Shown one piece after another: positions 34,680 through 47,945 of a DNA stretch of 64,000 bases. Within the stretch, counting starts at the first letter, position 1, and every line of letters starts with the position of its first letter. Below the pieces are notes generated by a model. The model ran no database searches, had not been told where the DNA came from, and saw only the letters and a list, made by a program, of their open reading frames with translations. Both the position numbers and the translations under genes were made by a program. The stretch lies in the NCBI RefSeq assembly GCF_030704535.1, contig NC_081816.1:9908001-9972000 (forward strand). The letters are read 5' to 3'. The stretch is from Vitis vinifera (taxonomy: Eukaryota; Streptophyta; Magnoliopsida; Vitales; Vitaceae).

Positions 34680-35003
34680 TAAATTTTTTTTTTTTTTGAC
34701 TTATAGGTTGTGTTTCGTACGTGATAAGTTTTTGTGAGAAATTTTTTATAAGAAATTTTTTTTTGGCTTACAAGTTGTGTTCCATGTATGAGAAATATTT
34801 ATGAGAATTTTTTTTTGACTTACAAGTTCTGTTCCATTTGTGAGAAATTTTTTTGGTTGTGTTCCATACGTGAGAATTTTTTTTGGCTTACAAGTTTTGT
34901 TCCATTTGTGATAAATTTTTTTGGCTTATAGGTTGTGTTCTATGCGTGAGAAATTTTTGTGAGAAATTATTTTGACTTATTAGTTGTGTTCCATGCTTGA
35001 GAA
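34680..35003. repeat. Degenerate tandem array of a 32-66 bp unit
   Basis: About seven units carry the theme GAC/GGC-TTAxAxGTTxTGTTxC, then TGAGAAATTTTTTT. They start near 34698, 34764, 34817, 34854, 34886, 34923 and 34974. Unit length varies with the T tracts, which suggests slippage. Confidence 0.8.
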
Positions 35004-37015
35004 ATTTGGTCAAGGTTGTGTTCTTGAAAAGTGCTACATTGATACAATCTTACATTTATGGTGGTCCATCCGTCTAGTGGTTGAGACGTATGAATAAGAG
35101 TCCACCCCAACATTGATATCTCACATGATTTGTGACATTTTTTGCTAGAAAAAGTAACTTCTTTGTAGGCATTCACCAACATTCAAAGTTGAAATTTAAC
35201 TATTCAAGTTTTCTAAAAATATTTTATAAATTTTTGTATTATATATAAGTATGAAGTAATTTTATGAAGAATAAGTTGAGCAAATTGTATTTCATATTTG
35301 AATTTTTAAGAACTATATAATAGATTTAGTTGACTTATCTTTTTAGATGTGATATATGTTATTGGAACTCAGGAACTTACTTAATAGCCTTTCAATATTT
35401 TTTTTCCATGTGGTTGTAGAAATTGTCAATGGGAAAACCGTTAGGTAGAAGCTTGTATTTAGGGAATGATGAAATAATTCTTATCCATTTTGAATATGCT
35501 ACCACCCAAGACAAGGGACTTGATGCTCATATTGATGTTTAGTATTATGACCAATGTTACAATTTATTGTCATTATTTAGGCCACCAAAGACATACTAAT
35601 CATTTTTTATTTAAAAATCAATAAAAGAAATTGAACCTAAACTATATACTGTTTTATTTTATTTTTTGAAAAAAAAAAAAAGACATGTGAATTTGTTGTC
35701 ATGTCCTCATTTTCTTCAAATCCTAAATCATAATCTTAAAGAAGGGAAAAAAAAAATTAAATCCTAACCTTGGAGAAGGGAAAAGAAAAAGAAAAAGCAG
35801 ATAAAGGAATAAGAAGGGAGGAAAATGAAGAAAAAGTAAAGAATGATGAGAAGTAAGAAGTAAAGTTTCGGTGTATTTAGAATTTTCAAGTGTTTGAACA
35901 TAAGTTAAGGTTATGACAAGGCTCCGTAATACCAAAAAAATCAATTTAAACATAAGTTTCATAAAATAATTAGATCCTATATTTTTTTTTTAATAAATAG
36001 GTCATTTTGACCAAAAACTCTGAGGTAGGAACTCAACCTCGCCTTCGTACATATCAAGACTTTGGTTTTGTTTAAAAGCTCTACTACATTCGGCTGGCCC
36101 TTCACCCATTTAGCCCTCAATGCATTACTCATTATGCACTTTAAAAGTGCCCACTCATAATTAATTCTTTAATTTAGTTGTCTCTTTGATGAATTTTTGT
36201 TTTCTTTTTTGTCAACCCATGATGGTATATGTACACGGGACTGGATTGAGTGACCCCATGCACGCACATGGGACACTGGATAGGCATGCATTTTTCTTAT
36301 CTACCCTTTTCCTTTCCGTTCTTTTTTCTGTTCTTTTCATTTCTTTGGCTTTCTTTAATTTCCTCCATGCATATATGATATAATATTGACTTGCAAAACC
36401 ATAAACAAATTTCCCTGCGGATCATTCTGTTGCAGTACTCAGCAGGTAGAACAGACTAGTAGCTACATTTGCTTAGAGAAGCTGATCATATGATATTAGA
36501 TAATTGATCTTCCTTAAGGATTTGGACCCACGATATGTGGTAGAAGTGTTAGGGTTCTAATATATATGATAACATTGATTATAAATTTATCTTCTTGACT
36601 GCATGCATGTATGCAGAGAAAGGAAGATATTCTCCGGCTGTAGTAATGATAAATTAATCTTCATTCTTGGAGCTGAACCCAAAAAAAAAATCACAAAGTA
36701 AGGCGCCGGCCACCACATAAAAGCATTGATCCGAGTTATTCAAATGGTAGATGGGGAGGTTGGGTTTGCTCCGAATCCAAACATGTGCACCCACCACTGG
36801 GGATGCTATCAACTTTTCATAATTTTGTTTCTTTTGTATTATTGACTTGATCCGTGCCCTCATTAATTTATTTAGACTCTTAGCATTTCAGTTCATCGGC
36901 AATAAAGATCATATAGATTCACGTGTGCTCTCTCCCCCCTTTCAACATTCTAGCTAGCTACTTTACTTTGGAGAATGGGCAAGGACTGAAAATAAAGTAA
37001 GAGTGTAAGACCAGC
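35004..37015. other. AT-rich intergenic DNA
   Basis: I see no gene. A purine-rich stretch of the AAG/GAA type lies at 35740-35870 and accounts for the low-complexity open frame there. No transposon ends are recognised. Confidence 0.4.
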
Positions 37016-38192
37016 CACCTTTTGAGGATTTTTTTTACAAATGTACGGTTTTTTTATAAATCATTTTTTAAAATACCATAAATTAGAAAATAATGTCAAT
37101 TCTACTGTGCTTTTGTACATGTGGAATGCAAAGGTGGAAAAATAATTTTTTTTATACAAACTCATTTATCATGTCTTTTGAATTTGATTTTATATCCAAT
37201 ATGTTTTTAGACATTTTCTATAATTTCATAAAATCCAATATATATTAAAAGTGTCTCTTGAAGAAAAATATTTTATAATTTCATAAATTTTAATTTATAT
37301 TATAAATGTTTTTTTAATTTGATTTTTTGTAAAAAGTATTTATTAAAAAAACACTTTTTATAATTTCAAAAAAATTGAATTTATATTAAAAGTGTTTTTT
37401 GAAAAGTCATCTACAATTTCACAAAATTCAATATATACTAAAGATATCTAATAAGATAATGGTTTATTTTTTATTCCCCGCACTACAAGTGTCTTTTCAA
37501 TTTGATTTTATATTTAAGAGACACATTTTACAATTAAAAAAAAAAAGGGATTTATATACCATTCCACAAACTCCAATGTATATTAGAAGAGTTTCTTCAA
37601 AAGACATATTTCATAATTTTACAAATTTTAATTTATACTATTAAGTGTCTATTGAATTTGATTTCATATTAAAAGAGTTTTTCAAGAGTCATCTTTTATA
37701 ATTCCAAAAAAAATTGATTTATATTAAAAATATTTTTTCAAGATACATCTTTCATAATTTCACAAAATCCAATATATACTTAAAGCGTCTTTAAAAATTA
37801 TATATTTTTTTATATAAAATTAAATTCAATAGACATTTATAATATAAATTAAAATTTTTAAAATTGTGAAATATGGAAATTAAAATTCAAGATACCTTTA
37901 GTATATATTGGATTTTCTAGAATTATAAAAGGAATCTTTTTAAGAGACAATTTTAATTTAAATCTAATTTTATAGAATTATAGAAGATATTTTGAAGAGA
38001 CAATTTTAGTTTAAATTTATTTTGTTTTAAATGTATATCATGAATTTGAAAATTATGAAAGATATATCTTCAACAGATACCTTCAACATGACAAAAAAAC
38101 ATCATAAATCTATCAATATTTTTCCAACTACCAATTTTTTAAAAATTATTTTTTAAAGTTAGTGTATAAGTTAAAAAGCCACCACCTTTTGA
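37016..38192. repeat. AT-rich inverted-repeat block bounded by an 11-bp direct repeat
   Basis: CCACCTTTTGA occurs at 37016-37026 and 38182-38192. Between them lies about 1.15 kb of AT-rich DNA. Its left two thirds repeat a degenerate unit (TAATTTCATAAAxTxxAATxTATATTA, AAGTGTxTxTTGAA). Its right third carries the same words on the other strand (AATTCAATAGACA, TATATTGGATTTTxTAGAATTATA). A long imperfect hairpin is possible. The 11-bp flank could be a target duplication of a MULE-type non-autonomous element, but the terminal repeats are weak. Confidence 0.45.
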
Positions 38193-38562
38193 TTCTTCAT
38201 TTTGAAACTGGGTGATTTAGAGTTGTTCAGAGATAATAAGGGTAGGATTTTGTTTGTGATGATGAGAGCAATGGTGGTGGGGGTGAGGAAGTTTATGGGA
38301 CTTGTTCATCACAGTAGCAGTCACATACTGATCCATGGAAAATTACTTCAATGGTGGTGATGCCTACACATGTGATATTTTTCATTGGAGTTCCAAATTA
38401 ACAGAGAAACCAAACATTTTATATTAAAAATGTAACTTGAATCAAATAACAAAGCTATAATGGTTGATGCCACTCAGCTGAGTAGGGAAAAGAGGAAGAG
38501 GTTCAAGGCAGCTTTCTTTGACCAAAATGGTTGCTGAGAAACTCCTTTTTGAATTAAAGGAA

Positions 38563-38588
38563 AGAGAGAGAGAGAGAGAGAGAGAGAG
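38563..38588. repeat. (AG)n microsatellite
   Basis: Thirteen uninterrupted AG units. Confidence 0.95.
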
Positions 38589-39148
38589 GAAGAGATGTAC
38601 TCATATATCTTGATGCTTCCCTGATTCATGATCCAGGGTTGTGATTTTATATATATAGGTACATATAGTATAGTCCAAGCTATAAAATAGCTGTCGTCTT
38701 CTCATGCGTACTCATGATCACATAGACAGGTCATTGAGATAGTAGTGTAAGTTGAAGCGATTGAGAGGGGTTGATTTTGTTGGAGGGAAATGATTTAAAG
38801 GAGGATTATGTTGGGGGGTTGAAAGGCATGCAGTGAAGAGGGGGAAGCTGTCATCCATCAACAACCAAACCCGGCAGGCAAAGTGGGAAGGTTGGGTTCT
38901 ACAGCTTGTTTGTGGCCACTGATTTGACATTGGCTTTTGTATGGGAGATGGGGGTGTGTGTCAAAAAGGAAACAAGAAAAAGAAAGGGGAAGAAGGACTT
39001 GAATGTCTTTGGCTTTGATTCCACCCTAGTCAAAGCACATTTCGCAATATATTCTTCTTGGGTTCCTCAAAATTATTAGTTCCAAGGGACCATTTCCCTC
39101 TGCCTTGTGCCTTCCAGTTACTCTTAGTCTCCTACTCTTACCATGTGA

Positions 39149-39149
39149 C

Positions 39150-39182
<33 letters not shown>

Positions 39183-39199
39183 CATACACATACACATAT
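39149..39199. repeat. Compound (TA)n-(CACATA)n microsatellite
   Basis: About 24 bp of TA repeats are followed by GTA and four CACATA units. Confidence 0.95.
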
Positions 39200-40839
39200 C
39201 TTAATTAATTAACAGAGTTGATGAAAATATTGACTGTGGTTGGAGGTGATCGGGAGGGTTGGGACAAGTCTGAGATTCTGCAAACCCATCTTGCACTCCT
39301 TACTCCTATACTTAATTTCCCTTGAGATGGGACATGCATTCTAAAGTCTGTCTCTTTCTCTCTCACATCTCGCACCCACACACGACACATAGACGAAGAC
39401 ATGCAGCACATCGTTCGAGATAGCACGAGGAGGTGTCAGTTGGACCAAGCTCTTGTATTATCTTTAAATGTTTGACTCCATTCTTCTCCACCATTTCTGA
39501 TCACGACAAGCAAAAGTTGAATCCCTCCGCGCGGCAAAAGGCAAAAGGTAGAAGGCATAAGACCCCATCCCATCCCATGCCCCCTTCAACTTATCACTCA
39601 CTCATCACAGTACCACTTTGGTATCCAATTCAATTCAAAGCCAACTCTCCCATACCCCTTTTATTAATTTTCTTTTGTTGTTTCCGGACAGACACGGAGA
39701 AAGAAAAAGCTGATCATCCCCATGTATATATAAATGAGAAAACCAAAAGAAAAAAAAATGGAGGGGGAGACACCCGCTCGTGCATCACACGCAATGGCCC
39801 TTTTCTACTTGGAATCTTGTGGGAGTGAGTATTTACTTTATAGAATATAAGCCTAGTTGCTAGCTTGGTCAAATCCATTTTGGTACAATTTTTACGTACC
39901 ATATCACCAGTCAAGCTTCACTGATTTGAACTACTTCCATGTACATTTCACCCAAGATGCATGCCTGCATGCATGCCTACTTATATATATGTATATATTT
40001 CTCAATGTATCACCTAATTTCTGATGTACGTCCCTGCAACCAACAAAAAGTCGTCTATATTTCACATGTCTATTACGTACCATCACAGATATTGTCGATT
40101 ATATAGTTTCTCTTGGACATGAACATCACTATTTTTATTTTTGACATAGAAAATTGTTACCCTTGTTGAATTAGTTTATACCAAACTTTAAATCTCAATC
40201 CTAGAAAGTGCTGGACAAAATTTCAATTATTGAAAAAGATAGAAAAAAAAAAAAAAAAGCTAGACTAATAACAAACAATGAAACAATTAAAATTTAAAAA
40301 CCTTGTTTTAGGATAAAAAGCATGCATTTTGGATTGAAAAGAATGTCTTTGTTTGAAAATTGTTCTTACAAATAGTTTTTTTTTTTTGTATGTTCTTTAA
40401 AATAGAAAATTTTATTTAAATTTTTTAAAAAAAATTAATTATTGCACTTTTGTTAAAAAAAAAATAATTTTTAAACATTTTATTATAAAACTCTTTGTTT
40501 TTAAAACAAGTTTTAGATATTTTTAATTAGTTTTTATATAATATTTAAAATATTAGGTGAGAATATGAAGAATATTTCGAAAACTTAGAAAACTTCTACT
40601 TACGACAATACTTTAATCTAAAATAAGTCTAAAAACTTTATTTCATATTTGAGTTTTCAATAAAATTTTATTTTAAAAATAAATGAGAAATATTTTTAAC
40701 AATTGATTTCGAAAAGGAACCGTGGAATTGGGGCCTACAATTTTAGTCTTGCTTATACAAGGTGCAAAAACTAAAAAATTACAGCTATGGCGAAAATTTT
40801 CTTCATTTCCTCTATAAGACGCATTCAACTGCTGTAACA

Positions 40840-41960
40840 TTTCATATTGGATAGGGGGGAAAGTTTCTGATGCTATATAAGTATGAACTCTGTTTAACCC
40901 TATAAATACGTTTTAAAACCATGAGAGCCCCTTTGAACTTAGAACAAACAATATCTATACAGTTGGAAGTGAGTTATTACAAATAGTATTAGAGTCGATC
41001 CCCGACCCCGGTGTGAGGGTTTGGCTCCATAGAGGGTATTTATCTGTTTGACTCTACAATCTCATGTAACACAATAAGCACGTTGTATTTGTATGGGGGT
41101 GGGTTTGTGATATCTTATATTGGATAAAAAGAAAAAGTTAATAACACTACATAAGTAAAAGTTCCTTATAACCAAGTAGACGTTTTTTTAAAATTGTGAG
41201 AGTTTGTTTAGCTTTATAGGAGGTGTTTATTTCTTTAGTCTCGTAATCTCATGAGACACAATGATGACGTTGTATTTGTATTGGAGGGGAGGGGGAGAGA
41301 GAGAGATAGAGAGAAAAAAAATTCTAACACTATATATGTAGAAACTCCTCTTAATGTTATATATGCATTTTAAAGTCGTGAAAACTCATTTGGATTCAAA
41401 GTAGATAATATCTACACAATTAGATGCAAATCATTGCAATTATAGATTGTCATGTCATTCTCAAGATGAGATATTCTTAAGATATTCCTACATTGGATAG
41501 AAAGAAAAAGTTCCTAACACTATATAAGTAAAAGTTCATTTTAACCAAGTAGACATTTTTTTTATATATATATTATGAAGGTTTGTTTGGTCTTGTAAGG
41601 GGTGTTTGTTTGTTTGATCTCACAATTTTATGAATACAATGATGACATTATGTTTGTATGGGGGGAGAAGGTTTGTGATGTCTCATATCGGATATGAGAG
41701 AAAGTTTTTAACATTATATATATAAAAATTCATCTTAATCTTTTTAATCTAAAATAGAGAATATCTATACTATTAGGTGCAAATCATTACAACTATAAAC
41801 TGTGATGCCATTCTCAGGATGAGATATTCCTTTGGTTCTCCGCACTCAACTCTAGGTTCAACTGTATGGTATAAGGTGCAGATCATTTACAACTATAGCC
41901 TTTCATGCCATTCTCAGGATGAGATATTCTTAAGATATTCCTTTTTTTCCCGCACTCAAC
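40840..41960. repeat. Degenerate tandem array of a 190-370 bp unit
   Basis: Four or more copies contain, in order: TCxxATATTGGATA near the start, AAAGTTxxTAACACTATATAAGTA, a TTTxAAACCxTGAGxG block, GATCTCACAATxTxATG, and AGATGAGATATTC. Copies begin near 40840, 41110, 41481 and 41678. This looks like a dispersed plant repeat that has been locally amplified. No protein is encoded. Confidence 0.7.
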
Positions 41961-42251
41961 TCTAGGTTCAAATATATGGGATAAAACGAAAATAAAAAAA
42001 TGAAGAAAAGGGAAAAAGTATTTTGAGCTCAAACCAAGCAGCATTATCCAAATCTTTAAACCAACTACATTTCATGAAGATTTTGCCTTCTGCAAAGTTG
42101 TATACCAGCTTAGTAGAAAAAGATTAGTCTAGAGACTTGACCGGGCATTTCATGACATAGCATCATATCTTGGATGGAAATTAATTTTTACGTAGGAATC
42201 ACTTCCAAAATTACTTTTGACAATAGCTTTTTAATTTTTGAAACAAGTAAT

Positions 42252-42255
<4 letters not shown>

Positions 42256-42309
<54 letters not shown>
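42256..42309. repeat. (TA)n microsatellite
   Basis: Twenty-seven TA units without interruption. Confidence 0.95.
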
Positions 42310-42310
<1 letters not shown>

Positions 42311-43239
42311 CTTGAAAACGTGTTTGTTGAATTTTTTATTAAAAAAATGTTTTTAGGAGTTTGTTTTAAAAATGACATGATTTCGTAAAATGAATTTGAA
42401 GTATTTTTAACAATTAAACACAGGGACCATAAATGAGGAACTTTTGTATTTTATATAATTTACATGATTTTATAATATAAAAAAAGTAAATGAAGAAAGC
42501 TATTTTTCAAATTTCAATCCTCAATCAGGATTTGGTCTTTAAAATGATTAAAAACTATTATAAAAATAATTTTTAAAAACATCATCCAAATCTTAAAGTA
42601 GGAATTAAGTCGGCGCCTCCTCCCCTAGGCCCTCCTGTTAATAGGACCACTAGGACTCGGCTCAATGCAAGGGCTATACCCACATGGGCGCCTCCAGGTA
42701 CATGCAGCTCTGCCCTATCTATTAAAGCCCAGAAGATCAAAATGAATGCTAATTACTACCCGGGTGCGCTCTTCTAGAAATTCAACATTATCTTTCATTG
42801 TTTGTGTGCTACTGTATCAAATTATCCGCTCTCATATTTGTTTAATAACAGTCAACTTCAATTGACCAACTAAATGTATATTTGCTGCAATGAATTACTC
42901 TTGCAGGGCCTGGGTCAAGGAGAGTTTGGGTTCGACATGCTTTTTTATGGTAGTCAACATCACTATTATTTGAGTTATCTATCATTAAGTTTAATGGCGA
43001 TATTGTTATGTCCAGTAACTCCTCCTTCAACATGATACTAATTTATTAATTATTAGATTGAACGTTGATTATCTCATATAAATACCAATTGTTATTTAGT
43101 AAAGACAGGTTAAGTCTACTATAATATTCAACATTATCATTATTTGAGCAATCCATCCTTGGGCTTATGAGTAGTATTAAGTATCCAACATCTTTTGACT
43201 ATTCCAGTCATGACATGTGTCATGGTTCAAAGTCACGGT
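42310..43239. other. Unassigned DNA left of the first hAT element
   Basis: No gene is seen. A less AT-rich patch at 42610-42780 (with CGGCGCCTCCTCCCCTAGG) stands out from its surroundings but has no recognisable content. Confidence 0.4.
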
Positions 43240-43559
43240 ATTAATCACTGACTCAGAGGATCCCGAGGCGTATCGGTCTCGATGTATTGACTTGGTATCA
43301 GATGATACGTAAAATAAGCTAATTAGAAAATTCAAAAAATTATAAAATATTATGTAAATCATCATAAAAATATGTATAATTAAATTAGCTCAAAAAATTA
43401 ATAAAATAAAATTGTCTCACATTTAACATTATTTAAATAGTTATAAAAGTATCCGCTCAAAGTTATTTATGATAATGCTAATAAAAGAAAATTATTTTAT
43501 TTTAAATATAATAACATTTTTACTAACAAATATACAATACAATAATCAATTACATGTTG

Positions 43560-45263
43560 AATGACGAGGGGGTTCAAAATCATCATCATCAGTCCTACGA
43601 CAAGTATACAAATTGGGATGGTAATTCCTATAGTGAGGATATGGTTGAAAGAGTTGTTCATAATTCGAATATGTTGGCTAAGATGATTGGCTTGATGATC
43701 CATAATCAGGAAAATATGGTTTCAAAGGCTATTTGGGATCAACACCATATTAATAGTATGCAAAACCTCGATAAGCAATGCTACTGCTACTAGAAGATTG
43801 AACATATTCATAGGAATCACTAGCTCGTGTTCCAGTATTTGAATATCCTTCTGGATGCATAATTGGAAATCGATCAAAATAATTTCTACTAAAAGTACCG
43901 GAAGAGCTATCACGGTCTCTAAAGTTGTGATATGATCTATCATCTACTCCTCTGAAATATAGCCTTGATCCTATACACAAATTTTGTAAGTGCTCATCAT
44001 GAATACGGTGATAATTTGATCTATGATAATCATGCCCCCTAGAATAATCATCATTGTTGGAAAATGTAGTTAGTCTTTCTAAATGCTTTCGTTGTCCTCA
44101 TATCCCTAGTCGATATCCATGATCTATATCTTGTGTGACATAGTAATCTTCATTTCCTTGTGCCCATGACATGCCAGGATCTACTTGACTAACATAACCA
44201 ACACCAATGCTACCATCTCCTCCAATACCCTCACTAGTGCCACCAACTCCTCTATTGCCTCCACTAGTGCCACCACCCCGCCTACTACCCTCATTATCAC
44301 CATCATCACTACTAAAACTTGAAAAAATTGTTCTAGGAGCCTTACCTTTATGACGGGAATCAATATCTCTTTCTTGTGTAGCATTACTTGTACACCTACT
44401 AACTCTACAATTTGTGGCACCATCATCTTCATGAACTGTTTCTCTACCTTCTTCATTAGGAGGATGACCTTTATCCAACCAATCCAAATTATCAGATAAT
44501 AAAATAGGCTCCTCTCCTTCTCATATCCGCTCATCTAATATATCATCATCACTAAAGATACGATTCAGATCAATTGGATTGTATAAATCTTCATTGTTTC
44601 TCTCTTACATCAAATTCTTAACTCGACGTCGCATATTGTAGTGCACATAAACTAACTTATGCTACTTTTTCATTGCCAAATGGTTGTGCAACTTTGTGTG
44701 AATCAATGACCATGTGCTCCAATTTCTTTCACAACCTGATGAAGAACAAGTTTGGCTTAAAATTTTAACAACAATCTTTTGTAGATGTGGACTTTCGTCG
44801 CCATAGTTGTTCAACCATTCAGCTATAATAAAGAAAATGCATACTTATTAATCACTATGATTTATTTAACAAAAAATGATGATAATTTCTTATTTGTAAT
44901 AGACATAAATGTATTGAGTACCTGAAAAATATTGATTTATTGCTTTTTTTGTAAGTGCACTTCTAAATTCTCCTTGGCCGTCAACAAATAATTTCATCTA
45001 CATCATTAACATTTTTTTTTGTTAATGCACATTACATATACAAAATGTATTATATAAGGGTCACAAACTATTATTATACCTCTTTAACATCTTTTGTTTG
45101 TCTATCCAAATCTGGCTCTAATATCTTAATAACCTCCTTTAATCTAATTTTAATTTTTGGATGGTTGGAGAAATACTTTGAATATTGGAACATTGGATTT
45201 AAAAAATATGTTGCCATAAGTTAAATAATTATTAGTTTATAATAATTTGTATTTGAAAAAAAT

Positions 45264-45302
<39 letters not shown>

Positions 45303-46936
45303 AATTTTTTTTATTACCTGCAACATGCAAATGTCTGTGCAATTGACCTTCTCATATTCTATCAATGATTGCCCAATACTTTTCCCATTGCTTGACCGAT
45401 GCCTTGATAACCAATTTAGCTTTATCCATTGTTTCATAAATGATTGATAGTGTGAGATTTTTATCTTGATAAACCAATTTCAATACTTTGACAAGAGGTT
45501 CCATGATGGTTTGAACTTCCCCTGTTTTCTTCCAAAATCGATCAATTAAGATAAGGTTCCATACTTTATCTCTTAGACTTTTTTTGCTCCTATTTTTATT
45601 GAATTCACGCCACTCATTTGTTGTGCACATTCTCTTCAAATTAGCCTCATAACGTATAAGACTCTCAAGTGAAATGAATTCAGTGGCAAAACGGGTTATT
45701 CATGGCCTTAATAGATCTCTATCCTTGGTGAACACTTTCATCAAATTCACTACTTTCAAGCTATTATAAATAAATTTTGTGATCATCTTTGCTTGATCTA
45801 ATATTTCCTTAATCTACTTCATGTTTGCAATATCTTCAAGCATTAAATCAATACTGTGGGCTGCACAAGGAGACCAAAACAAATACTTCCGCTTCTTCAT
45901 CAACAACATACTGATTGCCTTAAAACTTGCCTCATTATCAATGACTACTTGAACAACATTTTCCTCCCCAAATTCCTCCACAACTATATCCATAAGGGAA
46001 AAGATGTAGTTTGTTGTCTTAGGTATGTTGGTAGTGTCAAATGAAGAATGGTATATCATACTTCTATCACAATAAATCATGAAATTGATGATAGGCTTTC
46101 TAATCCTAGAACTCCAACCATCACACATGATTGTGCACCCATATATAGGTTATTTACCTTTCAATGTTGTTATACATACCTCAAGCTCTTGCACCTCATC
46201 TTCCAAATATGTATTTCCAATTTGGTATCCTGTGGGACCCTTGATGCCTGGACTTGCTTTTGCTATGGTATCAATCATGGATTGATAGTAAGGCCCACCG
46301 TCAACTGCATTAAAGGGTATTGCATTAAAGAGAAAGAATTTAGAAATAGTTTTACCCACTTTCTTCACGTCTTCAATAGAAAATAAACTTTTTATTGATT
46401 TATGCTTTAATGGGAACATGTAGGGATCAATTCCTTTTGGAGGTATGCTAGCTCCTCTCTTACACTGAAGTTACGTGTCGGTGTGCGCTTAATCCTAGAA
46501 TTAGAAGGTTGTGAGGAACTAGCACCCTTCTTATGCTTTTGTCTACCTTAAAAAATTCAACGACTTTCTTTCATTGCTTGTTTCATTTGTCTTCTTTCAA
46601 AATCACTCCTATCAACTTTCTCAATTTGATTATTAGAATCATACTCATCAATTTCATAGAAATTTTCTTTATTTAAGGAACTCAAAAGTCGTTCATTTTT
46701 TTCTTTAACTGTGTTTTTTCTTTTGAAGTATCAGACATATGTTGTCTAACACTATGTGACACTTCTATAGGCACACGTGGACATTATTCCACTTATCCGG
46801 ATATATGTGTGATGTATTGTTTTAATCTTGTTATACTGTCATATATAACTTTCCCACAATATTTACACTTCATGGTTCTTCTACTACCACCAACAGGTTT
46901 TGCATGCTCCCAACCAATATCATGTTTTGAAGTCAT
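43560..46936 (-). pseudogene. hAT-family transposase remnant (BED finger, DUF659, hAT dimerisation)
   Basis: On the minus strand the ATG at 46936 opens a BED zinc finger (GWEHAKPVGG, then MKCKYCGKVI and a C-terminal H-x3-5-H region) that stops after about 50 codons. A DUF659-type part is at 46128-45814 (MCDGWSSRIRKPIINFMIY, SPCAAHSIDLMLEDIA). A middle part is at 45639-45352. The hAT C-terminal dimerisation region is near 44760-44640 (CERNWST, HNHLA), and a Gly/Ser-rich tail runs to about 43560. Stops and frameshifts occur between all parts. The combination BED, DUF659 and hAT-C identifies plant hAT-like transposases. Confidence 0.8.
45267..45299. repeat. (AT)n microsatellite inside the hAT remnant
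   Basis: About 16 AT units interrupt the transposase remnant. Confidence 0.95.
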
Positions 46937-47226
46937 TTTGAAATTTTACTCTAACCATGTATAAAAGGAAAACAACTTACTTTTCAAATTAAATATATAT
47001 AAACACATTTATATAAGAATTATAATATTCAATTTTCCACTCGCTTATATGTTTCATATTGTTACCATATAAAAAAATAAATTCTATTAAAAAGGCAATA
47101 ATCACGATCTCACCTAAGTTCACCATATTTTATTTTCTACTTATTTATATGTTTTTTTAATTAAAATAAATAATAGTTAAATAAATGAATATTTTTATAA
47201 AAAAAAAATTCTTTAAAAAAAAGTTT

Positions 47227-47945
47227 GTTTTGATAATTATTGATTTCCTATTGTAATTTAATTGTAGAATGTTATAAAACAAAAAATTTACATGATATAA
47301 TAAAGTAAAATTGATTCAAATATAAATGTAATTTCTCTATACCATGTAAATGCATACCCTTCAATTTGTATTATTAAATCATTACTTTTTTAGTTATGAT
47401 TATTCGGAAAAAAAATGTTTTAAATAATTATTAATTTTCTAATATAATTTAATTTTGCAATATTATAAGATAAAAACATAAATTAAAAGTACAATATCTA
47501 TATCATATAAAGTTTACCATATAAATGTATTTTATATTAAGAAATATAATTTTTATACCATACAAAAATAATTTAGTGAACCAATTTATTGTTTTGATAA
47601 TTATTGATTTCCTATTGTAATTTAATTTCAGAATATTATAAAATAAAAAATCTATATGATATAATGAAGTAAAATTGATTCAAATATAAATGTAATTTCT
47701 CTATACCATGTAAATGCATACCCTTCAATCCGTATTATTAAATCATTACTTTTATAGTTATGATTATTTGAAAAAAGAAATTGCTTTAAATAATAATTAA
47801 TTTTCTAATGTAATTTAATTTTACAATATTATAAGATAAAAACATAAATTAAAAGTACAATATCTATACCATATAAATATATTTTATATTAAGAAACATA
47901 ATTTCAATACCATACAAAAATAATTTAGTGAACCAATTTAATATT
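47227..47945. repeat. 364-bp tandem duplication
   Basis: The sequence from GTTTTGATAATTATTGATTT at 47227 recurs at 47591 with very few changes, including CCATGTAAATGCATACCCTT and ACCATACAAAAATAATTTAG. The second copy is slightly shorter at its end. It lies on the 5' side of the hAT transposase remnant. Confidence 0.9.

Larger units (their letters stand above)
38193..40839. other. Intergenic DNA with microsatellites
   Basis: I see no gene. The open frame at 39433-39828 has no recognisable product and ends in A/G-rich sequence. Besides the microsatellites listed separately, only A- and T-tracts are notable. Confidence 0.4.

Noticed and set aside
35723-35962. A 79-codon minus-strand open frame
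   Set aside because: It is a translation of a purine-rich low-complexity tract and gives mainly Phe and Leu.
39433-39828. A 131-codon open frame
   Set aside because: It has no recognisable domain, ends in low-complexity A/G-rich sequence, and has no supporting promoter or conserved context. It is best explained as chance.
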